DNA of 64,000 nucleotides from Candidatus Cloacimonadota bacterium. GTDB lineage: Bacteria; Cloacimonadota; Cloacimonadia; Cloacimonadales; TCS61. This document shows, piece by piece, positions 17,793-27,900 of this stretch; positions within the stretch are counted from its first letter, which is position 1; every line of letters begins with the position of its first letter. The position numbers were made by a program, and so were the translations under genes. Under the pieces are notes generated by a model. The model had not been told where the DNA came from and searched no databases. It was given only the letters and a program-made list of their open reading frames with translations. The DNA lies in the NCBI GenBank assembly GCA_021734835.1, contig JAIPIH010000012.1:1-64000 (forward strand). Direction: 5' to 3'.

Positions 17793-18311
17793 TCACCTTC
17801 CATCTCTTTTTAGATTCTTAATTGTGTTAGGATGCATCAACACAACATCCTCTGGAATAAATGGCAAAGGAATAACTTTCTTTCTTTTCACAAAGAATCT
17901 CCCTTGATCATGCATCCCTTCTTCTTCAGCTCGTTTAGTAACATAACCTAATGCACTTGTGATTGCTTTTTGTAGCAATTGGTAATATGTCAATACTGCC
18001 ATATCATTAAACAATGCTCTAAGAGATTTCTCAGAATCCTTAGGATGTTCTTTGAATACTTCTAAATTATGTATTTGATTCATATCTCCCAAATACATAA
18101 TTTCGTCAACATTAAAGTTAGCAGTAAACTTTGCTCCAATTCCTTCGTCAGGTAAATCATATTTTATTGAAACATGATCTGCTAATCCCGGAAATCTTTC
18201 TGACATTACCTTGTTAATCTGATCCATTAATGATTTCATAAGATCCAATTGATCTTGAGTCCATTGACCTTGTATAACCATTTCTTCATCAAACTTAATT
18301 TCTTCATTCAT
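17793..18311 (-). CDS. Hypothetical late protein
   Basis: 172 residues, unrecognised. A helical N-terminus (WTQDQLDLMKSLMDQINKVM) precedes a mixed domain. It sits between the fibre gene and the lysis-like genes. Confidence 0.5.
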   Translation of the reverse strand: MNEEIKFDEEMVIQGQWTQDQLDLMKSLMDQINKVMSERFPGLADHVSIKYDLPDEGIGAKFTANFNVDEIMYLGDMNQIHNLEVFKEHPKDSEKSLRALFNDMAVLTYYQLLQKAITSALGYVTKRAEEEGMHDQGRFFVKRKKVIPLPFIPEDVVLMHPNTIKNLKRDGR

Positions 18312-18321
18312 TTTTCCCTCA

Positions 18322-18474
18322 CTATGCTCCGATCAACTCATCATATCTATCAATCATAGATTGACATTGGATTTCCTCAGGAGACCCAAGAACATACTCT
18401 GATTTTTGAGCCATGAGTCTAGCTTTTGCTTGAATCATTTGTGCTTTTGACTGTCTTTTTCTATAAATCCTCAT
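18322..18474 (-). CDS. Small hypothetical late protein
   Basis: 50 residues, basic N-terminus (MRIYRKRQSKAQ) and an acidic end. It starts three bases after the tail-fibre gene ends, in the same operon. Small basic-to-acidic proteins like this often accompany tail genes. Function not known. Confidence 0.5.
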   Translation of the reverse strand: MRIYRKRQSKAQMIQAKARLMAQKSEYVLGSPEEIQCQSMIDRYDELIGA

Positions 18475-18476
18475 CT

Positions 18477-21146
18477 TTAGACCACCTCATTATCTACGAA
18501 TACACCATATTCGTGGAATTGTGCAAGAATATTTTTAGTTCCATCAGGCGTAAAATGAAACCTTAACTTAAACTGATCTATTGGTTGAAGTTCAACAGGA
18601 ATCACATGATAAGTATCAACACTCAAATTAGTTAGACCTGTTATAGGAGTTCCTAAGTTATCCAGCACATCAACCTTAATCATGGACAATAGATCTGAAG
18701 TCCCTCTCCCAGCAACTTTTGCAGTAATATACAACCCTTTAACATTTTCAAAGTTGAAAGTTTTTGTTGTCATATCAAATCCTGTCTGCTCCCTTCCAGT
18801 TAATGCATTAGAATAGTCTGCAATGTAAAAAGCATCATTTGTAGTGTCCCAAAACGCTAATGATGTTTTACCCACTGCACTCACTCCTCTTCTACCTGCA
18901 AAAGATCCAGCTGCAACTACTTCTCCAGGAATACCTTTTCCACCTTCAAGTTTGTACGTTTTATCACCGTATCCATAAAAAGCAGTGTCACTACCATACG
19001 CTACCGCATAAGAGACATAAGGAAGTCCATTAGTTTGAGTTGACTCTACAGATGACTCCATAACTAGTCCTCTATCAAGAGGATTATCTCCTAGGTTATA
19101 ATTCTCCCACCAGTCATCGTTAGTACCTGCTTCAATATATAAACAACGCAAATGATATTCAGCATCCCTATAACACATCCAAATTCTATCTTTCTGATTA
19201 CATATCACTGTTTGATTATACCAAAAAGGCCTCCCAAATGTGTTAGTATGATTTCCTTGAGTATATCCTCCTTGATAGGTTATATCAAGATCACCATTTG
19301 TTTTTTTTACAATTCTCCACCTATATGCATAAATCCTGTAGTTGCCAGATACATTATACCATGACAGTTGATACAAGTACTGATTATCTGGAATATATGC
19401 CCACAAATAAGGATAATAATTTGTGTCTTGCATATTACCTACAAAAACAGAATTCCAATTTTTATCATACATAACAGGCACATTATGATGACCCCAATCA
19501 GTGTAACGTCTCCCACTATGATAAATCAGAAATGATTTTAGATTTACATCATACTGAAACTGATGAACAGCATACCAATCATGATAAGGACCGTTTGTTT
19601 CTTCTGCCTGAATAGTTCTCACAACATTTCCATCTTCATCTATAGCCAAAATAATTACTTGACTTGAATAGTACCCAATACGAATGGATGAGACATACAC
19701 AGGAACATACAAATAATCCTCGTCATGAGTCCAATCTTTAGGATGAGCACACCATTGAGTACTATTCTGTTTGTAGTAACTAAATTCTCTTGAGCCGTTT
19801 GGATTGGTATCATTAGGATCTAGTTGCCAATCATCAGTCCAAATATTTGCAAATATTTTTTCACCAGTTACAGGATTAATTGATGCAATCCCCCAACCAA
19901 TCTCGTTATAAACAGAAGTGCTATGCATCCAAGTCCACACTTTCCCCCTCCAATAGTAAGCTCGTGTTCTCCATGTGGCTTCTGCCCACCCAGTACCACC
20001 CATTCCTGAAATGTCAGGCAAACCACTTACATTGATTTGCCCTCTAGGTGCATCTAATGCTTCATAATAACCATGCATGTTTTCTCCTTCATTCACTGTT
20101 TCAACAGTATTGTTGAGACCATCTCTATCCCAGAACTTTTCAACAACCATATTGCTAAATGGAATCTCACTAGGAAGATTGAGAAGTGCGTTTTGTTCAA
20201 TATCTGTTAATGCCAATTGTACTATTTCATTCTTTATTGTCGTTAATTCGTTTTTAGTTTTATCAGCATTAACTGCAAAAGTATTTGGTACTCTTGTATC
20301 AAAAATTTGTCCAGCAGTTATTTGAGTTGATCCAGCAGGAACTGTTATGATAGCAAGACAACATCTATCTGCTGGAAGATCAGGTGGTTCAACAGGGTTC
20401 TGACTTTGAGGAGTTCCTGTAATTAACTCTATTTTGCCATCTTCCCCCATAGTAATAATGTCTTTTCTTTCGTCGTTAGGATCTGCTTCTACAATATCAA
20501 TGAGCGTATCAAAAGAAACCTCATCAATATAGAACTCATGTGTTCCAGTACTCCATTGTAAACCATCGAATTCAAAAATTAATGCTTGGAATTTATTCTT
20601 TTGAACATCTGTCGGAGGTAAATCTATTTCTATTTTATTCCATTGTCCTGCCGTAACGTCTTGTGGAAGAACCTCTGCTAAAATGAATTCATTGTCGTTG
20701 TTTTTGTACTTAATGTATAATTTATCTTCGAGATTGGCGACAGGGTAGAAATGGAAAATTAATTTATTTCTGTACTTAAAATCAATAACATTATACAGTT
20801 TTTGAACTCTGTTTGCAAATTGAGTAGATCCATCATGATTCCAGCTTAACTTCAATGATTTTGTACCACTCTGAACTATTGAGTTTTCTTCACTTGTTGT
20901 TGTGTCATCTCCTGATTCCCATTCAGTTATGCCATTTTCGAAATTATCTTGGAGACTGGTCAACCATGTTCGTCTAATGTCGTTGATCCAAATATTACCT
21001 CCATTAGGTACATGTAAAGTCATGTCTTGATATGTTAGAACTTTCATACTATCATCAGAACTCACGCCAAAGACTCTAAATCCTCTGTTGATATTTTCAA
21101 CTGCTGGAGCCCATGCAATTTCATTGTTTTTTATTTCATATGCCAT
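18477..21146 (-). CDS. Tail fibre / receptor-binding protein
   Basis: 889 residues. Residues about 70-215 look like a jelly-roll carbohydrate-binding module (NFENGITEWESGDD ... EFYIDEVSFD). A linker with helices follows, then a long Trp/Tyr-rich beta region of repeated strands (about 380-760) like a propeller or adhesin. The C-terminal 120 residues are beta-rich. Its size, position after hub and collar-like genes and aromatic surface suggest the host-binding fibre. It has no copy of the DGR variable repeat. Confidence 0.65.
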   Translation of the reverse strand: MAYEIKNNEIAWAPAVENINRGFRVFGVSSDDSMKVLTYQDMTLHVPNGGNIWINDIRRTWLTSLQDNFENGITEWESGDDTTTSEENSIVQSGTKSLKLSWNHDGSTQFANRVQKLYNVIDFKYRNKLIFHFYPVANLEDKLYIKYKNNDNEFILAEVLPQDVTAGQWNKIEIDLPPTDVQKNKFQALIFEFDGLQWSTGTHEFYIDEVSFDTLIDIVEADPNDERKDIITMGEDGKIELITGTPQSQNPVEPPDLPADRCCLAIITVPAGSTQITAGQIFDTRVPNTFAVNADKTKNELTTIKNEIVQLALTDIEQNALLNLPSEIPFSNMVVEKFWDRDGLNNTVETVNEGENMHGYYEALDAPRGQINVSGLPDISGMGGTGWAEATWRTRAYYWRGKVWTWMHSTSVYNEIGWGIASINPVTGEKIFANIWTDDWQLDPNDTNPNGSREFSYYKQNSTQWCAHPKDWTHDEDYLYVPVYVSSIRIGYYSSQVIILAIDEDGNVVRTIQAEETNGPYHDWYAVHQFQYDVNLKSFLIYHSGRRYTDWGHHNVPVMYDKNWNSVFVGNMQDTNYYPYLWAYIPDNQYLYQLSWYNVSGNYRIYAYRWRIVKKTNGDLDITYQGGYTQGNHTNTFGRPFWYNQTVICNQKDRIWMCYRDAEYHLRCLYIEAGTNDDWWENYNLGDNPLDRGLVMESSVESTQTNGLPYVSYAVAYGSDTAFYGYGDKTYKLEGGKGIPGEVVAAGSFAGRRGVSAVGKTSLAFWDTTNDAFYIADYSNALTGREQTGFDMTTKTFNFENVKGLYITAKVAGRGTSDLLSMIKVDVLDNLGTPITGLTNLSVDTYHVIPVELQPIDQFKLRFHFTPDGTKNILAQFHEYGVFVDNEVV

Positions 21147-21174
21147 AGTAACACCTCATATTTCTTTCTTTATG

Positions 21175-21522
21175 TTATTTTATCTCGATTACAACATCGA
21201 TCAACCACTCAAGTAGAGGGGTTTTTTCTTCAGGAGGAAAGTTTGATATCACAAACATATTTCCACCACTCGCTGAGTCAAATATACCTATCTCAGAGAA
21301 GTCATGTCCATTGGCTTCTCCTGAACCAAGAAAGCACTCTACATCCATGCTTAGAGTTTCTTCATCAATTGCATTATCGGTAATTACTTTCCTGAACTTC
21401 TCATCTCCAAGATTCTCTGCAAACTCAGATTCACTTGATGAATCTGTACCTAACCCGAAGTGAGAGATTTGCCCTTGCAGTAATTCCAAGATCTGCTTTT
21501 TTCCTTTCTTAGTTACTCCCAT
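21175..21522 (-). CDS. Tail/baseplate protein with SEIG motif
   Basis: 115 residues. It contains DFSEIGIFD followed by strands, a pattern shared with the next gene upstream (LSEIGLF) and with tail-collar-like proteins. It is probably a small structural protein joining hub and fibre. Confidence 0.55.
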   Translation of the reverse strand: MGVTKKGKKQILELLQGQISHFGLGTDSSSESEFAENLGDEKFRKVITDNAIDEETLSMDVECFLGSGEANGHDFSEIGIFDSASGGNMFVISNFPPEEKTPLLEWLIDVVIEIK

Positions 21523-21531
21523 CTTTTACCT

Positions 21532-21993
21532 CTATTCGATTGAAATTGTGTATTGGTACACTATCTTGATGTAGCTTGTTTTGTTTACTCCTTGATGCAA
21601 GAATCTTGAGAACATAGTTCCATCTGCAAAGAATAAACCTATCTCAGATAGTGTTTGCCCATTACCTTCTGCAAAGTCCACTGTTAATTGATATTTCATC
21701 TCTTTTACAGTTGGATAACCTACAGAATCAAAGACCTTAGTTGTAACACCTGTTGTAAACTCAACAGGACTCTCTAAACCTGAGTCTGATCCTGTTGGTG
21801 GATTTAGTCCCACCCCCATTCTAAAATATTCAATCAGACTAGTGTATGCTCCATTGACATGCTTTATGAGTGCTTCAATCCCTAAATCTACAACTTTGTT
21901 ATGTGTCATGCTCTCGATGACTTTGCCATCTTTATTGATGACGCTAATATTTACAGTTCCTTTTGCTTTGAGTGTATCTTTTTTTCCTACCAT
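21532..21993 (-). CDS. Tail/baseplate protein with SEIG motif
   Basis: 153 residues, beta-rich, with LSEIGLFFADGTMFSRF near the end, the same motif as the adjacent gene. The start at 21993 has GGAG nine bases upstream; five codons earlier is another ATG. It overlaps the end of the hub gene. Confidence 0.55.
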   Translation of the reverse strand: MVGKKDTLKAKGTVNISVINKDGKVIESMTHNKVVDLGIEALIKHVNGAYTSLIEYFRMGVGLNPPTGSDSGLESPVEFTTGVTTKVFDSVGYPTVKEMKYQLTVDFAEGNGQTLSEIGLFFADGTMFSRFLHQGVNKTSYIKIVYQYTISIE

Positions 21994-24530
21994 GTTGCCA
22001 CGCTCCATTGTGATTTTGTGTTTATGAGAGCAAGACCATTGTCCAAGTTGTTTGTACTCTCAAAACCAATTCTTTCATTTATTGTCAGCAATTCTTCCTC
22101 AGTTTTCTCCTGAATACTTTCTTGAGGTGCTGGTTGTTCGAACTTAATCCATCCTTCTTTGCCCCATACTTTGAGACTCCAACCTTTGAACTCGTTTGAC
22201 CAAGTTAGATCAACGTTCATTCTATCTTTAGAAACCAAATCATCCTTAGCAGTTCTCTGCTTTAGGTCTTGTTGAACAAGATCTGATGGGATGTTACCCC
22301 AATCATCTTTATTCCAACCTCTGATGCTCCAAAAGAAACCATCTGTTAATGGATTGAATTCCATTGATAGTTTGTCCTGTGCTACAAGATTATCATGTAT
22401 TTCTTTCATAATATCTTTTTCTGTTTCTACATACTCAATTTCAGGACTTCTGCTCCACTTAGATCTACTAAATACAAGTTCTTTGTCTAAGAATTCTAAG
22501 AAGTCATAAGCCATGTTTAGCTTGTCTTTTGTTTTGATAAGATCTTCAGCATATTTATCATGTTGAGATATTTTTGAACTTATTTCTATACCTGATCTAC
22601 TCCATGTGTAATTCATGCTCCACATTGGCTTTTCTATGGAGAAGTCAAGACCAAAGCTTGTTCTGTCTCTAAATTCAAGATTATCAAATGATTCTTTATC
22701 ATGGATTTGCTGAATAGGTCCTGCTTCTGCAATCTTTCGAGTGAAACTCATCTTAGACCAATAAGGTGGGCTTCCACCTTGTAGACTCCAGATAGTTGCA
22801 TCACTATAATTTGGATCTACTGAGAGATTCATAGAAAGTTTATCATATTCATATCTTAATTCATCAATGACTTCTTTAAGCATTGTTGGAGTTGGTACAA
22901 TAAGCTCTCTTGGTTTATTCCATGAATCTTTAGTGTATTGTCCTAATGACCAAATCATGATCTTATCTAATTCAGGACTAAAAAATATTTCGAGAGTTAA
23001 TGCTTCATCATGGATTGTTTGGAATTCACTAGCAAACATATCCTTGTCTCCAGATTCAAAGAATGTTTCCCACGAAGTGTTTCCGTAAATACCCCAGTCT
23101 AAATTATTCCAGCTTCCTTCTTTACTCCAGCTGAAACCTGGTGGGAGTAATCTTTTTCTTGCACTAATTCTTTTGATCTTTACTGTAATAGTTTCTTCAA
23201 ACTTCATTAATTTGGTAACTATCTCCACGTCTCCTTTGAGAACTTCTTCTAATTGCTTCAATCTCAAAATAATATCTTTAAGCATGTTAGTTCCAGATTG
23301 TTGAGTTTGTGCTAATTTAAGTGAAGAATTAAATCCATCAGTCTTTGAGAAACTATAACTACATTCAAGAACCTGCATTGCATTGTTAATTTGCTTTTCA
23401 GAATCTTTTAGAGTGATTACATCTCCAACATCAAACTCAGTACTTGCTGGAGCATCCGCTTCTGCAATAAAAACTGGTTTGCCAAATTGTTTAATATATT
23501 CTTTCGCATACTTCTGTGCTTCTGCCTTATCACTGATATTCTTATTCTTAATGATCTTGACTTTCTCTCCATACTTATTAATCGAAGCGAAATCAGAAGA
23601 TTCAACTTTGATAGGAATATCATAAGCATATCCAATTTCAATTACTGCATTTTCAGGAGGGGCTACTTTTAGAGTGATCTTCTTTTCATAGTAATCAACA
23701 TAAAACTCAGGATTTTGAGAAATACCTTCGACTCCACCATTTAAAGGAACACCATCAACAGTCACTCTCACGTTATGTGGTCTAAAAATCAAATAGAAAT
23801 CCACTAATTCTCCAGTCCCTAAGAAATTTTGTTGTGTTGAAAACTCTTTTTGATCTCCTTGAACAATAACCCTATTAGCCATTTGGCTTTTATCTTCAAT
23901 AAAAATTAATCCCTTAAGATTAACTCCTCTTTCAAGAACAAAGTCAGACTCAATACTATTTCTTTGCTTACAATGAAATATTATATTACCTTCTCCGTCA
24001 CTTGTAACCCAAAAATCAGCACCGATAAGATTAGCAAAATAATCTATAATCTCATGAATGGGTTTATCTTCAAATGCGATACTATCAACTATGAACTCAT
24101 GATCATCAAAAGTATCATCAGTCCATGAATATTCAGGAATTTTAATTGAAAGAACATGCTTGATAATATCTATTGCTTTTGTATTACTAAATGCGAATGT
24201 GGCAACTCTATTAAGCATGAAAACAGAATAATCTTCTGCTTCCACGTCGAAATCTTCATTCGTATTTGTTTTTTTAATGTTCTTAATCAAACCATCAAAG
24301 TAAAGTTTTAAGTTTTCAGAATCATAACCTGCAAGAACTTTAATTTTAGCTGAAGAATCAAAAGATTGGATATATTGTAAAGCGTTGTAATCAAAGTTTA
24401 GTGATGCAGTATCTGTTTGTGAAGTCACACTTTTTACTGCATCCCATTTAGTGATGAATCTACTTATGTCTTGCCACCCATTGCCTATGTCTACATAGAT
24501 CTTGTTTAATGGTTTGTGCGTTTGAATCAT
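21987..24530 (-). CDS. Baseplate hub-like protein with W-rich repeats
   Basis: 847 residues. The first 400 match the general plan of tail-hub proteins (early DISRFITKWDAVKSV, later ADAPASTEFDVGDVITL). From about 450 on there are some six degenerate units of 60-70 residues, each with a D.L.M strand and a Trp-rich end (WSLGQYTKDSW, WSLQGGSPPYWSK, WSIRGWNKDDWGN, WSLKVWGKEGW). Such repeats may bind cell-surface polymers or form a spike shaft. It lies directly after the tape-measure module, where hub genes normally are. Confidence 0.65.
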   Translation of the reverse strand: MIQTHKPLNKIYVDIGNGWQDISRFITKWDAVKSVTSQTDTASLNFDYNALQYIQSFDSSAKIKVLAGYDSENLKLYFDGLIKNIKKTNTNEDFDVEAEDYSVFMLNRVATFAFSNTKAIDIIKHVLSIKIPEYSWTDDTFDDHEFIVDSIAFEDKPIHEIIDYFANLIGADFWVTSDGEGNIIFHCKQRNSIESDFVLERGVNLKGLIFIEDKSQMANRVIVQGDQKEFSTQQNFLGTGELVDFYLIFRPHNVRVTVDGVPLNGGVEGISQNPEFYVDYYEKKITLKVAPPENAVIEIGYAYDIPIKVESSDFASINKYGEKVKIIKNKNISDKAEAQKYAKEYIKQFGKPVFIAEADAPASTEFDVGDVITLKDSEKQINNAMQVLECSYSFSKTDGFNSSLKLAQTQQSGTNMLKDIILRLKQLEEVLKGDVEIVTKLMKFEETITVKIKRISARKRLLPPGFSWSKEGSWNNLDWGIYGNTSWETFFESGDKDMFASEFQTIHDEALTLEIFFSPELDKIMIWSLGQYTKDSWNKPRELIVPTPTMLKEVIDELRYEYDKLSMNLSVDPNYSDATIWSLQGGSPPYWSKMSFTRKIAEAGPIQQIHDKESFDNLEFRDRTSFGLDFSIEKPMWSMNYTWSRSGIEISSKISQHDKYAEDLIKTKDKLNMAYDFLEFLDKELVFSRSKWSRSPEIEYVETEKDIMKEIHDNLVAQDKLSMEFNPLTDGFFWSIRGWNKDDWGNIPSDLVQQDLKQRTAKDDLVSKDRMNVDLTWSNEFKGWSLKVWGKEGWIKFEQPAPQESIQEKTEEELLTINERIGFESTNNLDNGLALINTKSQWSVATW

Positions 24531-24538
24531 CTTGAATC

Positions 24539-24922
24539 TTAATTATTGAATTGACTGAGTGTAATAGTAAACTCCCAAGGTTCTCCTCCTGTTTCAGGGA
24601 TACTGATTTCTGTTATCACATAATGTCCATCAAGAGCAGGTTCATATCCTTCAGTATCAAAGTAAACAATAGTTCCAGCTAGAGCAAGATTTCTAAGAAT
24701 TGTTTTGTTATCTGCTTTCGTTGGTTGCAGTCCTAATAATTTGCCAGTAAGAAGAACGTCGCCATCTCCTGATCCCATAAAGTGTTTTATATTTCCTGCT
24801 CTATTTGGAATTTCATGAGTAACCCATACGATTTTATCAGTAGTTTCTAAAGTAACAACTGCTTTTTCTTCATTGTCAAATACAAAGAGATCTGTACTTT
24901 TATCTTGACTTGTTATTTTCAT
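24539..24922 (-). CDS. Tail tip / distal tail protein
   Basis: 127 residues, beta-rich, between tape measure and hub (overlapping the tape-measure stop by four bases). Features such as KHFMGSGDGDVLLTGKLLG and WEFTITLSQF are typical of small tail-tip or tail-hub adaptor proteins. The exact family is not recognised. Confidence 0.5.
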   Translation of the reverse strand: MKITSQDKSTDLFVFDNEEKAVVTLETTDKIVWVTHEIPNRAGNIKHFMGSGDGDVLLTGKLLGLQPTKADNKTILRNLALAGTIVYFDTEGYEPALDGHYVITEISIPETGGEPWEFTITLSQFNN

Positions 24923-27900
24923 AATCTTACTAAACCTCCAAGTTTATTAGCAATAAACGCATCAATTTCTGAGAATAATCTCTGTTTGTCAGTTTCACTT
25001 GAAGTGTTAAGATTCTCTATATTGACATTGAATCCGCCAGCATCTACAGTTACAGGAGACTGAGGTATTATAGCTCTCTCTAGCTGAAGCTTATCCAGTT
25101 TAACATTAGAGAATTGGGCAAGTTTTGGAATGTTGACTCCTTTGTAGAGAGTCTCAGTTCTGTAAGTGGTTTTAGTTCTTGATCTTCCTTTACTGTCAGT
25201 ATATGATCTTGTGCTTTTATGAGTTCTAGTAATGTCTCTGGCTAATATCTCTGCAGCTCGATTATATTCAGAAATTAATCTGTTAATTATTGATACTAGA
25301 TTATTATAAAATATTTCTAGATTATTCTGCATACTATTGACTACAGTTTCTGTAATGTCTGCAATCATGTTGAATGTAGATTGCCATCCACCAACAAATA
25401 TTCTGTAAATGTTTGTTGCTAATTTCAAGAAGAATGGTGGAACTGATTTTAGCACAAACAAGTTTCTCAAGAAAGCTGAAATAAATGTTTTCAATGCTTC
25501 ATTCATAGTTGTAAAAATAGGTAAAATATTTTGTTGAAAGATTCCAGATAATTCCTGCATCCCACTAGCCAAACCTGTAAAGAAGAATTTACCAAACTCT
25601 CTCCCTTGTTGAGATGCTTGTTCAGGACTTGGAAATACTGACATAATATCTGATTTTATTGAAGATATTGCATCAGGATCTCTAAACGGAGCAGAGTAAT
25701 TTTCCATAGAAGTGAATCCAAAGTCTGATGCTTGGATACTTGCTTCTTTAAATGGATCTACTGCCGAAGCTGTAATAGCATCACTGTTTGTAGACATTGC
25801 TTCAATTGCTGAACTTGAGAATCCTAAACCAGCAGTATTTCCTTCATTTATTCCTGGTAAAAATGATTGAGTTGCTTGAATGCCAGGTATTGCTGTTGGT
25901 GCTTCCGTTAAGACATCTTGTGTTTCTTTAATTTTGTCAACTGTCTTCTCAGCTTCTTTACTGAATCCTAAAAGATTACCAAGCACATTTTTATCTATTT
26001 TGAAATTTTTATCAATTACTTTGTTAAGTAAAGGAATCTTTTTCGCTATATTTACGACTTCATTAATTAGATCTATGAATATATTTATGATTGAATCAAT
26101 TGCACCTATGAATGATTTAAGAATAGATATTCCAATCTTTTTAGCTACTTCTCCAACTCCTTTAAATGCAGAAAATCCCTCTGTTTTAAATCTCCTAAAT
26201 GCGTCTTGGAAAGCAAAGCCAAGTTCAACAATACCTGCAATGATTGTGGCTACAAAATTAATTATTGCTCCAACTGCTTTTAGTAAACTTCCAAGAATAG
26301 TTAATGCAATTCTTAATGGAGCAAGCATAAGAGTAACTGCACCTTTGATTATCTCTCCAGCTTTAAGCCCCTCATCTCCAGATCTTCTAAGTCCTTCTGC
26401 AAAAGGATGAATAACTGAGGCTACCAATGCACCTAAGATCTTGCCAAGTCCATTGAAAGTGTCTTTGATACCTTCCCAAATTGGTTTAAGCAGTCCACCA
26501 ATATCGATAAGGTTTTCTTTTAATGCAGACCCAACAGCTTTGAGAACTGTCCATATAGCTCCGAAAATTGTTTTAAAATCATCCCCTAGTCCTAAGAAAT
26601 TCTGTCTCACTTGATTAATAAATCCGATAACTGTTCCAATCACAGCGACTACAATGCCAGCCGCTACACCTGCACTTACACCTAAAGCAGACCCTATAGC
26701 AGAGAATACTCCACTTATTGAAGATCCAAGACCTCCAAGTTTTCCAAGAAGTCCTGCAGTTCCAGCTGTTGTCTTTGTTGCAGTTGCACCTACCCCTGTG
26801 ATCTTTCCAATAATACCTCCAAAAGATCCTCCAAGTTTCCCTGTTCCACCAATCAGTCCAGAGATTGCTTTTCCTGATCCAATAACTGATGATATTAAGA
26901 ATCCAAATATACTCGCTAATTTTCCACCAATGTAGAATAAAGGACCTAAAATGGGAGATAGTAAAACAAAGCCAGTAGCAACTGCACCAATAGTAGGACC
27001 TAATTTTTCAAGGACACTTCCAATTCTCTTAAATGCCTTACTAGCATTTTCTATAATGTCTGAATTTAATACTCTAGTTATAAGTTCAGCCCCCCCTTTA
27101 ACCATGCTCCCAAGTATTCTTCCAAAGACTACTCCAAGATTACCTGCTTCGTTTTGAATTATTCCAAAGTTTCTTACAAATGCGTTCTTTAGATTATCAA
27201 TTATTTCAGGCGTAAATACTTGAGAAAAACCTGTTTTAATTCCTTTAAAGAAATTCCCAATAGTTTTGAACACATTTACAAGTTTGTCTGCTAATGCTTC
27301 AACTCCTCCACCTGTAGAGAAATCTTCTATTGCTTGCTGAATATTTCTCACTACATTTGTAAGATCTAATCTTTCTGCAATTGCCCCGCCAATTCTGATA
27401 AAAGTAGTTGTTACTGTATCTTGTAATTCTTCTAAAGCAGATCCTAAATTATTTAGGAGTGTCTTGTTTAATGTTTGAGCATCTTGATTTGTTGCATTAA
27501 TATTAGCTAAAAAACTTTCAAAATCTTGATCAGTAAGTTGAATTATTTTTCTAAAATCTTTTACAGCATCTAATGGTAAAAAATCAGATAATACTGCTTC
27601 AACAGATTCACTATCTAGTCCAAGATTTGTTACTTCATCTCTAAGATTTCTAAATATATCTCTAGCTCTTTCGTCTAGTTTTGCATCAGTTAATGCTTTG
27701 TCTAATCCTTCTGGAACTTTTGTTGCATCTGCTACAAGTTTCTCAAATGTAATCCCAAATGCAGAGGCAAAACTATCTTGTGCATCAAGTGCTTTTCTTA
27801 AACTTGCTTCATCGAGGAGTTCTGTTCTTATTTCAGTTGCGGCTATTGTATTGAATAACCTGTCAAACTCTTCTATTTCTTTTGTAAGTGTTAAAAATGA

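Noticed and set aside
18477-21146. Tail fibre as a DGR target
   Set aside because: Tail fibres are the classic DGR target, but no sequence like the template is present in this gene.
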